Part shown: piece after piece, positions 25,768 through 36,256 of the stretch | Layout of the letters: each line of letters begins with the position of its first letter | Numbering within the stretch: position 1 is the stretch's first letter | Source of the DNA: Weissella paramesenteroides ATCC 33313 | GTDB lineage: Bacteria; Bacillota; Bacilli; Lactobacillales; Lactobacillaceae | Reading direction: 5' to 3' | DNA: 64,000 nucleotides | NCBI RefSeq assembly: GCF_000160575.1 | Contig: NZ_GG697132.1 | Coordinates: 124,001 to 188,000 of the forward strand | The notes under the pieces: generated by a model | What the model was told of the DNA's origin: nothing | The model's input: only the letters and a program-made list of their open reading frames with translations | The model's database searches: none | Translations under genes and position numbers: made by a program

Positions 25768-28700
25768 CTACGATAACCGAATTAACTTTTCGGCATTAAT
25801 TGCGTAAATGAATCGTTTTGGCATTGGTAACCCCATTGCTACCAATGCTTGCGCATAGATGTTTAATTGTCCAGCATAGCGTTTTGTTAAAATGTTCGTT
25901 GCTGCTTGTTGAGATACATGGTCTGTTTTATAATCAAACAACCAAATTTCATCATCTACTTGGAAATAACCGTCAATAATTCCATGCACTAACACTTTAT
26001 CATCGCCATCAAAGGCACGATATAACCGCTTAGCATCCAATAGCAATGAAAATGGTACTTCTCGTCGTAATGAATCCGCATGTTGAATCATTTGTTTGCC
26101 AAGTGGCGAGTCATTAAAGAATCTACCAATTTTAGCAACCGAAATTAATGGTGCAATTTTATCATCAATCAATTTTTCATTCACTAGCTGTTGAATGAGC
26201 GTTCTAATGACTACTTCAGTGGGGACACCCTTTGTGAGATCAAGGCGCTGCATAACTAAATGGGTCGCCGTTCCAATTGCAGCCGAAGATAATCGTGTTG
26301 CGGATTCTTGCATGAAATCGGGTTCAGGTAATTCTTCATCAGTCATACGTAAACCAGCTAAATCATCCGTCACCAAACGTCGGTCTAACAATTGACGACC
26401 TTCAGCCAAATCAGGATCTTCAAATAATCGTTTAATTTCTGATACAGATTGATAGGCCGTTGCTCGGGTGGCCGTTTCATACGGATACGCAAATTGGAGC
26501 ACAGATTGCCAATCGGTGTTTTCCTCTGCCGATGTTTCTGTAACATCTTTTGTATCAACTATATCATCGCTAAGTGGCTGATAATTTGCTACACGATTGA
26601 CTAAATCCTGCGTGTTAATAACCTCTAAATCAAATGCAAACGCATTTTTAGGTGTCTTTGTCCGTATCTCATCAAATTGCATAACGTCATTTACATCATA
26701 ACCACGTAATGGCGCGAATTGTTCTGGTGCTTGGGGATGGCGGATTAAGGTCATCCCCAACAAGTCCATAAATGATTTACCGGCTAGACGAACTGTATCT
26801 GGCAGCATCCACTCTGTTACACCAGCACTTTGTTGCCAAGTTTGCCATAATTTATCGACGTTATCATAAGCACCAACAATAAACAATTGTTGCTCCGCAC
26901 GGGTTAAAGCAACATACAAAACACGCAACTGTTCAGCATATGCATTTTGCCGTTTCACTTGCGCAATATACTCATGTTGCGGTGTAATTAATTTCAAATG
27001 ATGTTGTAAGTCAACATAATTCATCCCACCACCAGCTTGCGCATCGAGAATTATACTTCCTTGTGTTTCCCTCTGACTGATCATTGTGCGGGTCGCATTT
27101 AATAGAAAAACAATCGGAAATTCCAATCCCTTAGAATGATGAATCGTCATTAAGGACACACTGTCTTGCGCCACATTGGCATCTGCTTCACCCAAATCTT
27201 TATCGTGACTTTGTAGCTGTGTCACGTAATTAATAAATTGATATAAACCAACAAAACTACTCTTTTGATACGCTGATGCACGATCATATAGCGCATGCAA
27301 ATTTGCTTGTCGTTGTGCACCTGAAGGCAACCCACCAACATAGTCCAACCAACCCGTTCGATTATAGATAGCCCACAACAATGTGACAATTTGATTTTGC
27401 ACGGCCAAATCACGAAATACTGCTAAATCTGCTAAGAAACGTTGTACTTGTGTTTGTGTGTTTTTCACTAATGCTGGCGAAATATCGCCAATCGTATCGA
27501 TTTCGTCGTCGTTTGCTAAATTCTTGACTGCAGTATAAAAATCTTCTTCTGGTGTTTGTGCACGAATAAGCGCCAAGCCGTTTTCCCCAATATCATACAA
27601 TGGCGAACGTAACACAGCTACCAATGGAATATCTTGATGTGGATTATCAATCACTTGTAAGAAACTCATAATCACTGAAATTTCAGTGGTTTGGAAATAA
27701 TTCTCAGTCCCATCAATCATGATAGGAATATTCATTTCACGAAAGACATCTAAGACATCTAAATTTTGTCCTTTCGTTGGTACCAATATGGTTATGTCGC
27801 CGTAATTGACAGGTCGTTTCTTTTGCGCTTGGCGATCAAAAATTTCAAATTTTGATTGCATCAATTCTTGAATTTTCAACGCTGTCAATCGAATTTGCCC
27901 AGTTGCTTTGGTATAAGGTGCATCAGAGGCTAGCGTGTCCGCTTCTGCATCTACTTCTGCATCAGCGGGCGACTCATCTTGATTTGCATCATCTAAATAA
28001 AGCAACAATTCTGCCTTTTTAGGTAACTCCTCAGGATAATAATCTGCACCAGCAACTAATTCGGCTTCACCAGTATATTCAATATCTCCTAATGAACGAC
28101 TCATAGCTTGCGCAAAAATATAGTTAATAAAATTCGTCACGTTGGGTTGTGAGCGGAAATTTTCTTGAAGTGTAATCACCTCACTAATTGTATCCGATGG
28201 ATATGTGGCAAGTTTACCCGCAAATAATGTTGGATCAGCTTGCCGAAATTTATAAATGGATTGCTTAATATCACCAACCTGGAACAAATTGTCACCCGAA
28301 GTAATCTCATGCAAAATCGCTTCCTGTAATTGATTCGTATCCTGGTATTCGTCAACCATAATTTCAGTGTAACGTTCTTGCAATTCAGCCTTTACTTTTT
28401 CCTGACTAACGATCTGCAAGGCAAAGTGCTCTAAATCATTAAAATCTAATACTTTTCGTCGTAATTTTTCAGTTAAGAAGTCTGTGCTAAAGTCTTTCGT
28501 TAACTTCACCAAACGGTCAATCACCCTGCCAGCACCTTGAATCGCTAACACCAAACCTGCTTGGTCTAATACAAAATATTTTTCCAGTACTATTGTAAAT
28601 CTTTTCTTTAGCGCTTCACGTTCATCTTTAACTCTATCCCAAGCAATTTTTAGTTCAGGGTCATGCTTCTTTGTGAAATTTTTGCGCTTTCCCTGCGTAT

Positions 28701-29577
28701 CAACTCCCCAACTCATCAAATCAATGTGTTTGATAGTTTGTTGCACCGTATTCCAATCATTGGCTTCATTTTGTACCAATGTCAATGCCTGTTGATAGGC
28801 AGTTTCGTCAGCCTGTAAATTTAATAACCGATTAACTGCTGGCGCCTCATCCATCGTATCTGGGGCTTGTGCAACCAACACTGCAGACCTATCAACAATG
28901 CCCTGTAATTCTTTTAAAATTTGTGGTTTTAACTGTGCTTGATAAAATTGGCTGCTTGTAAAATCTTCCTGATCAACTTGATATAAATCTGATAAATGGT
29001 CCAGCCAGTTAACTGCATCTGGTCGAGCAGTCGCAAAATCATACAGAGAGAAAGTTGCTTCTTGTAATGCCCTATCATCTGTTGTACTCGTCGTAAATTG
29101 CGCTGCGAACGTTGCGAAAGCATGTTGTTCATTATCATTAGCATACTGTTCTTCTAATAAAGTGTTGTATACCTCTAACATAACCAAAGTACGTTCTGCA
29201 TCATCCATCAACCGAAACTGTGGATCTAAGTCAATTGTATAGTGATATTGTTCAATTAACCGTAGCGCAAAAGCATGCAAGGTTGAAATATTAGCAATAT
29301 TTAATAGCCGTAGCTGTTTTAAAAGATGTTGTCGCTGTTCACCAACGCTCGCAATAAGTTCTGAACGAATGGCACCTTCTAAACGTTCTTTCATCTCACT
29401 GGCGGCTGCTTCTGTAAATGTAACAATCAAAAATTCATTAACATTTTCACCAGCCAATAATCGTTGCATCACACGTTCAACCAAAACACGGGTTTTCCCA
29501 GAACCTGCAGAAGCTGATACCAACACATTACGTCCCTTTGTTTTAATGGCGGCTGATTGAGAATCAGTAAATTTCAT
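25768..29577 (-). CDS. addA: ATP-dependent helicase/nuclease AddA (RexA)
   Basis: AddA is the helicase-nuclease subunit of the complex that processes double-strand breaks for RecA loading. The 1269 residues show Walker A SASAGSGKTRVLVERV near 23, FTEAAASEMKERL near 55, VDEYQDTNQLQ near 400, VGDIKQSIYKFRQADP near 440, TIHHSKGLEFPIV near 810, and VALTRAEQQLF near 895. The C-terminal RecB-type nuclease has GIIDGYF and LFDYKTDHV with the later QLNIYAQAL. Its ATG overlaps the addB stop (TAATG). I find no cysteine in the sequence. Confidence 0.97.
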   Translation of the reverse strand: MKFTDSQSAAIKTKGRNVLVSASAGSGKTRVLVERVMQRLLAGENVNEFLIVTFTEAAASEMKERLEGAIRSELIASVGEQRQHLLKQLRLLNIANISTLHAFALRLIEQYHYTIDLDPQFRLMDDAERTLVMLEVYNTLLEEQYANDNEQHAFATFAAQFTTSTTDDRALQEATFSLYDFATARPDAVNWLDHLSDLYQVDQEDFTSSQFYQAQLKPQILKELQGIVDRSAVLVAQAPDTMDEAPAVNRLLNLQADETAYQQALTLVQNEANDWNTVQQTIKHIDLMSWGVDTQGKRKNFTKKHDPELKIAWDRVKDEREALKKRFTIVLEKYFVLDQAGLVLAIQGAGRVIDRLVKLTKDFSTDFLTEKLRRKVLDFNDLEHFALQIVSQEKVKAELQERYTEIMVDEYQDTNQLQEAILHEITSGDNLFQVGDIKQSIYKFRQADPTLFAGKLATYPSDTISEVITLQENFRSQPNVTNFINYIFAQAMSRSLGDIEYTGEAELVAGADYYPEELPKKAELLLYLDDANQDESPADAEVDAEADTLASDAPYTKATGQIRLTALKIQELMQSKFEIFDRQAQKKRPVNYGDITILVPTKGQNLDVLDVFREMNIPIMIDGTENYFQTTEISVIMSFLQVIDNPHQDIPLVAVLRSPLYDIGENGLALIRAQTPEEDFYTAVKNLANDDEIDTIGDISPALVKNTQTQVQRFLADLAVFRDLAVQNQIVTLLWAIYNRTGWLDYVGGLPSGAQRQANLHALYDRASAYQKSSFVGLYQFINYVTQLQSHDKDLGEADANVAQDSVSLMTIHHSKGLEFPIVFLLNATRTMISQRETQGSIILDAQAGGGMNYVDLQHHLKLITPQHEYIAQVKRQNAYAEQLRVLYVALTRAEQQLFIVGAYDNVDKLWQTWQQSAGVTEWMLPDTVRLAGKSFMDLLGMTLIRHPQAPEQFAPLRGYDVNDVMQFDEIRTKTPKNAFAFDLEVINTQDLVNRVANYQPLSDDIVDTKDVTETSAEENTDWQSVLQFAYPYETATRATAYQSVSEIKRLFEDPDLAEGRQLLDRRLVTDDLAGLRMTDEELPEPDFMQESATRLSSAAIGTATHLVMQRLDLTKGVPTEVVIRTLIQQLVNEKLIDDKIAPLISVAKIGRFFNDSPLGKQMIQHADSLRREVPFSLLLDAKRLYRAFDGDDKVLVHGIIDGYFQVDDEIWLFDYKTDHVSQQAATNILTKRYAGQLNIYAQALVAMGLPMPKRFIYAINAEKLIRLS

Positions 29578-32500
29578 TATTTTTGACCCTCCTCTGGTTC
29601 CTGATGATGTTTTTGAATAAATCGTGACATCGCCTCTAATGCTGCACTCACCGATAATTTTTCAAGATTGTTATAACGATTACCCATCATGGCATCAAAC
29701 ATCATAATTGGTTTATAAGGTGAATACATTAATCCTGTACTTGCTGCACCATCTCGGAATGGGTATAGCGGAAAAGTTCCCTCTAAAATTCGTTCAGCAA
29801 TATCTTTGATTTTGTATTCATTGAATTGTAGCAAGGTCGCTAACGTATCATCCGAAACAACATCCGCTGTCTTCTTGAACGAGTTATCTTTTTTCCGATC
29901 AATAGCGTATGGTGCAACAATATCAGGTGTACTTTCTAAGCGGGAAATATAGTCGTCATTTGTACGCAAAACACCCCGATAACGGCCTTGTTCAATTGCT
30001 TGTTTATCAGCTGCTGATTGCAACTGTTGTAATGTATCACCTGTCAAATCATTCATGCTGATCCATGGATTCTGAAGCGTCCAGAATAGCGCACCACCCA
30101 TTTCACCAGCTGGTAAAACATCTTTATTCATTAACATTGCTGTCCAATAGGTCATTAATTGCAACTCTAGACCGGCATACGCTTTACTATAATCAAACAC
30201 ACGTTTACTTGACTTGTAATCGACAATCGTTAAAAAGTTGCCCGCATTCGTTTCAACTAAATCGTAACGATCAACTTTTCCCCGGACTTTAACACGACCA
30301 AATGGCATGTCATATTCGACTGGTTTCAATTGACTTTGTGGTAGCCCAAACCCGGCTTCCACACCAATTGTATGAACCCCACCATCAAGCAGTTGACCAC
30401 GTTTCATACTGATCATCGTTTCATGAACCTGGATAGCAAGTTGTTGTGTCAAGAAACGCATCCGTGATGAACTATTAAAAATATCATACGTTGGATCATC
30501 ACTTGTCAGAAGTCCCTGTAAAATATCCTGTTCTAGGTGACGTAATTGGTCGTCCGTTAATGCTCCTAATACTTGTTGTTTTGTTACCAATGTTTGGAAA
30601 AGTTGCTCCAACATGGCATGCATCAAGGTACCTTTTTCAGCAGGCGTTAATTGTAATACTTGTCGTTCCTGTAGTCGCAATCCATATTGTAAGAAAAATT
30701 CATAAGGGTTACGTGAATAACTTTCTAAACGTGAAATTGATGCCTTCAGGTCATGTCCAAAAAGCGTATTTACTAGTACTGGTTGTAACTTTTCTGGTTC
30801 ATTTTGATAATGTAAACTACCCAACAAATGTTGCAATTGATATGGCGCTATTTTTTGTACTTGTTGTATCAAATTACGCCAAGCAGCGCTCAACTGTCCG
30901 TCAACCGTCCCACGTTGTTTTGCTTGCCGATTAGCGATAATAATTTGTGCAATCGTACTTGTTGGTGTTCCAACATAATCATCAACATGATGACTCATTG
31001 GATCTGGTAAAGCATCAAATTGCACTAGCGGTAGTTGGAACTGCTTTTGGATACGAGTCACATAGGTTGATGGTTGCTGTGAGCCATCCCCATCACTTGT
31101 TGCATACGTCCATATTAATCTTTGGTCCGCTACCATCATTGCTCGATACATCAACAAAGACTCTTGAGCCATTTGTTGTTCTGAAGTTTCTTTCAAAAAA
31201 ACATTATCTGGCAAAGCTGGTTGTAGTATTGCTCGGTCGCCATCATGCAAGATTGCTTTAATACGAGTTACAGCTGGTAAATTGTGATTCGTCGCTCCGA
31301 ATACAATAACAGTTTCGTACCCCGTCCGTTGCACAATACCACTTTCAGAAATGTGTACTTGATCCATCGTTGCTGGAATGCCAGCATACTTGGCACTATC
31401 AAAAGCAGCCGTAAAAACATCTTGAAGCACTTCAAGTGTCATGACTTCTGAATCAAATACCTGGACAAAATCATCCAAAATGCTAATAAAAACACGCCAA
31501 ACTTGTTCCGGTTGTTGTGCAGACCACAAATCACCCTGTTCAATAGCATTATCTCGCCAGTTAATTAGACGTTTTTGAATGCCGATTTGCGTTATAAAAT
31601 TATATAATTCACGCGCCATTTCACGCGCAGTTGGTGCCTGTTGCAAATGATGTAAAAATGGTGCAACAGTCTGACTAATTTGATCATGAATCATGGCTAA
31701 CTGCGCATCTTTACTAGCAACCCGTTCACGAGTCACCTCATCATCACTCGTTAGCGCTTGGCGGTCATATTGCCAAGGCGTTTTATCAGTCCATTGCCAC
31801 CCCGCAATATTTTTTGCCAACACATAATTTTCAGTTTCTGCAAGAGCTTCACGGTAATCCGCCAATAAAACACCATCTGGTATTAACAATTCAGTTTTTA
31901 AGAGACCCATGACATCCGTCATTGTATATGCTGGGGCTAAATGTAGTAATTTATCCAAAAAAGCAACCAAAGGATGCGCTGACATCGGTCGGTCTAAATC
32001 CATAAATATTGGAATTTCATAACGTGCAAAAACTGCTGGCATGATATTTTCATACTGACCCAAATCACGTGTCATGAGTAAATAATCACGATATCGATGT
32101 TTACCGGCAGCGACTTCTTGACGAATCAAACGCGCCATCTGTTCTACTTCCTGATAACGAGTATGTGTTTGCCAAATTTCAATTGCATCATCCGCATCAT
32201 ATGAATCACGGATAATTCCTTGTTGCGCATATTTAATCCAGAAATCTTCAACAGCTAACATGCCTGAACTCATTTTACGCTGCGCCTCAATCGTATTTGC
32301 AATCACAGGTATCTTGTGCGTCACCGCGGCATCACGTAATTGTCGTCCAAGATTCTTAGGCCGATAAAATAAATCATTTTCAGAAATTGCTGATTCCGTT
32401 AAACTAGCTGACCCATCATCTGCTGGTAAGGCAATAGTGACCCCGCCTGCGTATGTAATCAACGCTTCAACCAACCCGCGCTCAGGTGATGTCATTTGTG

Positions 32501-33143
32501 AATAATCATTGATAAAGAAATAATGGTGTGAAATGTCTGTTTTTTCTGTCGCCAGATACACTTTTAACGCCAATAATAAATCGCTACTTAAATACTGACC
32601 ACGCTGCGCTAATTCATCTTCCAATGACTGACCGATAGTTGCTAAATCATATAACTTCATCTGTAAGGTTTCTTGATTTGTTAATTTATCAGCAATATCT
32701 GTCACATCATCCCATGATAAACCCGATTGTTTTAACTCTAATAATTGCGTCGTAAATTGTCCAATAAACCCCTGTTTAGTTAATAAATTACCATACAACT
32801 TCAATTCTGCCTTATGTTGTTGCAATAATGTTTGCACCAACATTGTTAATCCGTTTTGTGATAGATTAGCTTGTTGATAAATTGGATCATTTTGCATGTA
32901 GTACCATGCTAAACGACTTAATGAAAAAACCGACACATTAGGTACAGCAATCGCCGCCCCATGTCGTCCTGATAATGTTGCTAATCTTGTCAAAACATTT
33001 ATTTCTGTTTCAAATTTGATATGATTTGGGACAATATAAAATACCTGCGCTTGTTCATCTGTCGCTAAAACCTGCTGAACTCGCTGCAATAATGCCAATT
33101 CATGATCGGCACTTGATCGACCGAATAATAATTCTAACGCCAT
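29577..33143 (-). CDS. rexB: ATP-dependent nuclease subunit AddB (RexB)
   Basis: This is the second nuclease subunit of the AddAB/RexAB complex. The 1188 residues include a C-terminal RecB-like nuclease with VRGKVDRYDL near 920, IVDYKSSKRVFDYS near 945 and QLMTYW near 970. The helicase Walker A of Bacillus AddB is not visible: the N-terminus reads LFGRSSADHE. The four cysteines that hold the AddB [4Fe-4S] cluster are absent: SRNPYEFF replaces the first, STGLMYSPYKPIMMFD the last three. I find no cysteine at all. It is therefore a RexB-type subunit without the cluster. Confidence 0.95.
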   Translation of the reverse strand: MALELLFGRSSADHELALLQRVQQVLATDEQAQVFYIVPNHIKFETEINVLTRLATLSGRHGAAIAVPNVSVFSLSRLAWYYMQNDPIYQQANLSQNGLTMLVQTLLQQHKAELKLYGNLLTKQGFIGQFTTQLLELKQSGLSWDDVTDIADKLTNQETLQMKLYDLATIGQSLEDELAQRGQYLSSDLLLALKVYLATEKTDISHHYFFINDYSQMTSPERGLVEALITYAGGVTIALPADDGSASLTESAISENDLFYRPKNLGRQLRDAAVTHKIPVIANTIEAQRKMSSGMLAVEDFWIKYAQQGIIRDSYDADDAIEIWQTHTRYQEVEQMARLIRQEVAAGKHRYRDYLLMTRDLGQYENIMPAVFARYEIPIFMDLDRPMSAHPLVAFLDKLLHLAPAYTMTDVMGLLKTELLIPDGVLLADYREALAETENYVLAKNIAGWQWTDKTPWQYDRQALTSDDEVTRERVASKDAQLAMIHDQISQTVAPFLHHLQQAPTAREMARELYNFITQIGIQKRLINWRDNAIEQGDLWSAQQPEQVWRVFISILDDFVQVFDSEVMTLEVLQDVFTAAFDSAKYAGIPATMDQVHISESGIVQRTGYETVIVFGATNHNLPAVTRIKAILHDGDRAILQPALPDNVFLKETSEQQMAQESLLMYRAMMVADQRLIWTYATSDGDGSQQPSTYVTRIQKQFQLPLVQFDALPDPMSHHVDDYVGTPTSTIAQIIIANRQAKQRGTVDGQLSAAWRNLIQQVQKIAPYQLQHLLGSLHYQNEPEKLQPVLVNTLFGHDLKASISRLESYSRNPYEFFLQYGLRLQERQVLQLTPAEKGTLMHAMLEQLFQTLVTKQQVLGALTDDQLRHLEQDILQGLLTSDDPTYDIFNSSSRMRFLTQQLAIQVHETMISMKRGQLLDGGVHTIGVEAGFGLPQSQLKPVEYDMPFGRVKVRGKVDRYDLVETNAGNFLTIVDYKSSKRVFDYSKAYAGLELQLMTYWTAMLMNKDVLPAGEMGGALFWTLQNPWISMNDLTGDTLQQLQSAADKQAIEQGRYRGVLRTNDDYISRLESTPDIVAPYAIDRKKDNSFKKTADVVSDDTLATLLQFNEYKIKDIAERILEGTFPLYPFRDGAASTGLMYSPYKPIMMFDAMMGNRYNNLEKLSVSAALEAMSRFIQKHHQEPEEGQK

Positions 33144-33211
33144 TTGTTGCCTCCAATATCACTAGTTCTTGCTACTATTTTACCAGTTATCACCAAATAT
33201 TTTTGCGTTGA

Positions 33212-33270
33212 CTTTTGGAACACGTTTAAGAGGGAGTGTGACAAAAGTTGTTTTGGAATCGGTGTGTAAC
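33212..33270. repeat. Dispersed intergenic repeat, copy 3 (reverse orientation)
   Basis: CTTTTGGAACACG and TGTGACAAAAGTTGTTTTGGAATCGGTGTGTAAC match the reverse complement of parts of the 56048-56174 element (there GACAAAAGTCGTTTTGAAGCCGGTGTGTAACG). It lies between addB and pepV. Confidence 0.6.
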
Positions 33271-33277
33271 TTAATAT

Positions 33278-33311
33278 AAAAAAGTTGGCACAAAAAATGC
33301 ACCAACCTTTT
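33278..33311 (-). terminator. Terminator after the PepV-like dipeptidase
   Basis: An AAGGTTGGTGCA/TGCCAACTT stem is followed by six T residues on the minus strand. CTAAAAATATATTAATA lies on its upstream side, a motif seen at other terminators here. Confidence 0.8.
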
Positions 33312-33330
33312 AACTAAAAATATATTAATA

Positions 33331-34734
33331 TTATCGACAAAGACGCCAGATTGACTCAGCAAATATTGCCATAGCACAAGTTAAATTAGCCACTGGCGTA
33401 AATTCATTGGCTTGATGACTGGTAACTTTAACATCGGGGAATTGACCACCAAATGCGACGCCTCGCTTTAATAACCTAGCGTAAGATCCTCCATTTGAAG
33501 TTCGAGGTGGCAAATATTGTCCCGTTTGTTCAGCATAGACAGCAGAAAGTGTCGTTACTAACTCATCATCAGCAGCAACCAAATGAGGTGGCATACCAGC
33601 TTGAACGACCGTGACATCAGCCGTTAGGTCCCCCAAATGTCGTTGTACTTGTGTGACAATCGCTTGGATATTAACACCTTTGGGATATCGGAAGTTTAAC
33701 AGTATCGTTCCCTGACCACGATGACTGTACCGCATTACCCCAACATTTAACGTTAAATCACCCATTTCTTTATCGTGGTACGCGAGTCCCAAATTTTTTG
33801 CATAAATATCCCGATGAACTGTTGTCCCTAAAAAATTCAAAAAAGCATGGGCATCCCCACCAAATGGGTATTGTTGTAAAAATTGGGCTAAATAAGTACC
33901 TGCATTTTTACCATCAGCTGGATATGCACCATGGGCCTGCACACCAAATAGTGTTAACCGCACCGTTTCACCAGCTTGCTGCACGTTGCCCTCTAAGAAT
34001 GGGTATTGTTTTAAGAAATTTGCAAAATCTTCGGCAATCAACATCCCTTGTGGTACATTGATTCTGGCTTTCGCTTCTCCCGGTACAACATTTGCTCGAC
34101 TACCAGACATAAAACGCTCGAGAATATATGGTCCTTCAGAAACACTGGGGAACCGTAGTTGCACCGTCTGAAACGCCTTCTCGCCATTAACGACCGGAAA
34201 AGCACCATCTGGTGAAAAGCCAAATGTTGGTTCACCTTCTTGCGCAAGATAACATGGGATATCACGCCACCCATTTTCTTCATCAGTTCCAATAATTAAT
34301 CGCACTTTTCGTTGCAACACTCGCCCTTGATCAGCAAGCATCTTTAAGGCGTAATAGGCAGACATCAAATCCGCCTTCATATCTGCCGCCCCACGGCCAA
34401 AATATAAACCATCTAAAATTTCCGGATTAAACGGCTGACGTAACCAACCATCACCAGCTGGCACAACATCGATGTGTGTTAGTATCCCTAATGTTTCTGG
34501 TGCATCAGCCGGTCCAAATTCAATCCACGTCACCATATTATCGACCCGCCCATAGCGGAACCCATCTCGATTAGCAAATTCTTCCATTTTAGATAGTGCC
34601 CGAACCATATCAATACCGAAAGGCGTCTGTGGTGTTTGTGTTTTCGAATCCAAAACTGAAGGGATTCGGATAATTTGATTTAAATCATTAATTAAATCCG
34701 TCTCATACTGCTTTGCTTGTATTGTCCACGACAT
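33331..34734 (-). CDS. pepV: M20 family dipeptidase, PepV-like
   Basis: This is a cytoplasmic zinc dipeptidase that degrades dipeptides from uptake or proteolysis. The 467 residues fit the PepV/Sapep group. Metal ligands are visible in order: GILTHIDVVPAGDGW near 85, GRGAADMKADLMS near 115, and GTDEENGWRDIPCYL near 150 with the catalytic Glu pair. The long insertion (about 180-380) is the lid/dimer domain. The C-terminus TSHQANEFTPVANL near 440 carries the last His. AGAGGTCGAGTGAT precedes the start. Confidence 0.9.
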   Translation of the reverse strand: MSWTIQAKQYETDLINDLNQIIRIPSVLDSKTQTPQTPFGIDMVRALSKMEEFANRDGFRYGRVDNMVTWIEFGPADAPETLGILTHIDVVPAGDGWLRQPFNPEILDGLYFGRGAADMKADLMSAYYALKMLADQGRVLQRKVRLIIGTDEENGWRDIPCYLAQEGEPTFGFSPDGAFPVVNGEKAFQTVQLRFPSVSEGPYILERFMSGSRANVVPGEAKARINVPQGMLIAEDFANFLKQYPFLEGNVQQAGETVRLTLFGVQAHGAYPADGKNAGTYLAQFLQQYPFGGDAHAFLNFLGTTVHRDIYAKNLGLAYHDKEMGDLTLNVGVMRYSHRGQGTILLNFRYPKGVNIQAIVTQVQRHLGDLTADVTVVQAGMPPHLVAADDELVTTLSAVYAEQTGQYLPPRTSNGGSYARLLKRGVAFGGQFPDVKVTSHQANEFTPVANLTCAMAIFAESIWRLCR

Positions 34735-34806
34735 ATCACTCGACCTCTAATCAAAATCTAATAGAGCCAGTGTACCGCGTTTTATGAGAAGTGACAATAT
34801 AGCGTA

Positions 34807-36141
34807 CTACTGTTGCTGTCGCTTATGTTGATAATAATAGAACACAGGTAATCCAATAAGAACTAAAATAATTGAAATGACTGCCCCTGAGAAATCGTTG
34901 ATAACCGTTGAACCAATCACAAATAATGCACCAATAATGGCCACTAATGGCGTGATTGGGAATAGCGGTGTTTTGAATAGTGTTGCTGGGTCAACATTTT
35001 TATCAAGTGTCTGATGACGTAAAATAAAGACACCAAAGAACGCTGCTGTATAAAAAATCCAAATTGTAAAAATAGCAATATCTGATAAACGATCAACACC
35101 ATTCGTGTAAACAATTGCTAGAGCAATCGTCATTAATGCAACCGTTAAAATTGCGTTTGTTGGTTCTTGTGTTTTACGAGTCAGTTTTGATAAATATTTT
35201 GGAAACAACCCATCAAGTGACATAGCATACGCCATTCGTGGGAAGGAAATCATCTTACCATTCAGTGTACCTAACATCGAGATGATAATGGCAATACTTA
35301 ATGCACGACCACCAAAATCACCAAAGGCTGCTCGAACAACCGCAAATGTCGCATTATTCTGTAATGCCACGATTCGATCAGATGGTAAAGCATGATAAAC
35401 ACCAAATGAAACACCAACATAAGCAACCACAATCAAACTGACACCACCAACGATCGATCGTGGCAAATCACGACGTGGATTCTTTAATTCACCAGCAATA
35501 TTTGCCAAAAGAATCCAACCATCATAAGCAAACAAAGTGGCAAGAATCGCCATACCAAAACCACCACCATGCGAAACAGTGTCCGAAACAGTCTGACCTA
35601 GCGCATTAACCTTGCCAAAGAATAAACCGTAAATAATTAAAATAGCAATCGGAATTAATTTAATTGATGTTGTAATGACTTGGAAACTGGCAGCGACACG
35701 ATTCTCAAAGAGGTTAATCCCCGCAATAAAAGCAACATAAATAACGGCAATCCAAGTTGCCGAACTTGTTGGTAAGCCGATAAAGTTAGCGGTCAAGAAC
35801 GCTGCATAACCCGCGATTGAAGCAATAACGGCGGGGGCGTAAATAACCACTTGCATCCAACCAGTTAAAAATCCAGCAACCGGTCCATATAGTGACTCAA
35901 TATAGCTATATAAGCCACCTGTCTTCGGTAAACGGGCACCAATTTCAGCAATTGTTAGTCCGGCAGCCAATGTAATCACACCACCAGTCAACCAGGCTAA
36001 CAACCCCAATGTTGATGAGCCAGCCGTTTGCAGGACACCAGCTTGTTTAAAGAAGATTCCTGATCCAATGACTGTTCCAATCACCAACGACAACCCAGAC
36101 CAAATTCCCATCGAGCGTTTTAATTCAACTTTCTGCGGCAT
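34807..36141 (-). CDS. APC-family amino acid permease, possibly asparagine-regulated
   Basis: The 444 residues have 12 hydrophobic segments of the APC superfamily. The opening LSLVIGTVIGSGIFFKQAG contains the GSGIF substrate-site motif, and LTIAEIGARLPKTGGLYSY follows in segment 2-3. The closest profile is the LAT-like SteT (serine/threonine exchanger) group. The leader encodes a peptide with six consecutive Asn codons and a terminator/antiterminator pair, so I infer that expression rises when charged Asn-tRNA is scarce. The transporter may therefore import asparagine or a related amino acid, but this rests on regulation, not on the protein. AGGAGAATATTT precedes the ATG. Confidence 0.9.
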   Translation of the reverse strand: MPQKVELKRSMGIWSGLSLVIGTVIGSGIFFKQAGVLQTAGSSTLGLLAWLTGGVITLAAGLTIAEIGARLPKTGGLYSYIESLYGPVAGFLTGWMQVVIYAPAVIASIAGYAAFLTANFIGLPTSSATWIAVIYVAFIAGINLFENRVAASFQVITTSIKLIPIAILIIYGLFFGKVNALGQTVSDTVSHGGGFGMAILATLFAYDGWILLANIAGELKNPRRDLPRSIVGGVSLIVVAYVGVSFGVYHALPSDRIVALQNNATFAVVRAAFGDFGGRALSIAIIISMLGTLNGKMISFPRMAYAMSLDGLFPKYLSKLTRKTQEPTNAILTVALMTIALAIVYTNGVDRLSDIAIFTIWIFYTAAFFGVFILRHQTLDKNVDPATLFKTPLFPITPLVAIIGALFVIGSTVINDFSGAVISIILVLIGLPVFYYYQHKRQQQ

Positions 36142-36169
36142 AAATATTCTCCTAATTCAAAATTTCAAC

Positions 36170-36209
36170 AAAAAAAGCAGTCATCCAATTTAGTAATTGG
36201 TTGACTGCT
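36170..36209 (-). terminator. Attenuator terminator before the permease
   Basis: An AGCAGTCA.CCAATT/AATTGG.TGACTGCT stem with a short loop is followed by seven T residues and ends about 30 bases before the permease ATG. Its 5' arm and loop (36190-36200) can instead pair with 36246-36256. Confidence 0.9.
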
Positions 36210-36256
36210 TCGTATGTTCTCACAGTTTAAGCGTTGTAAAAACGCCCAATCACTAA
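36190..36256 (-). promoter_or_regulatory. Mutually exclusive antiterminator pairing
   Basis: Minus-strand TTAGTGATTGG (36256-36246), inside the leader peptide frame, is complementary to CCAATTACTAA (36200-36190) in the terminator 5' arm and loop, with 11 pairs including one G-U. This pairing would disrupt the terminator stem. Confidence 0.75.
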
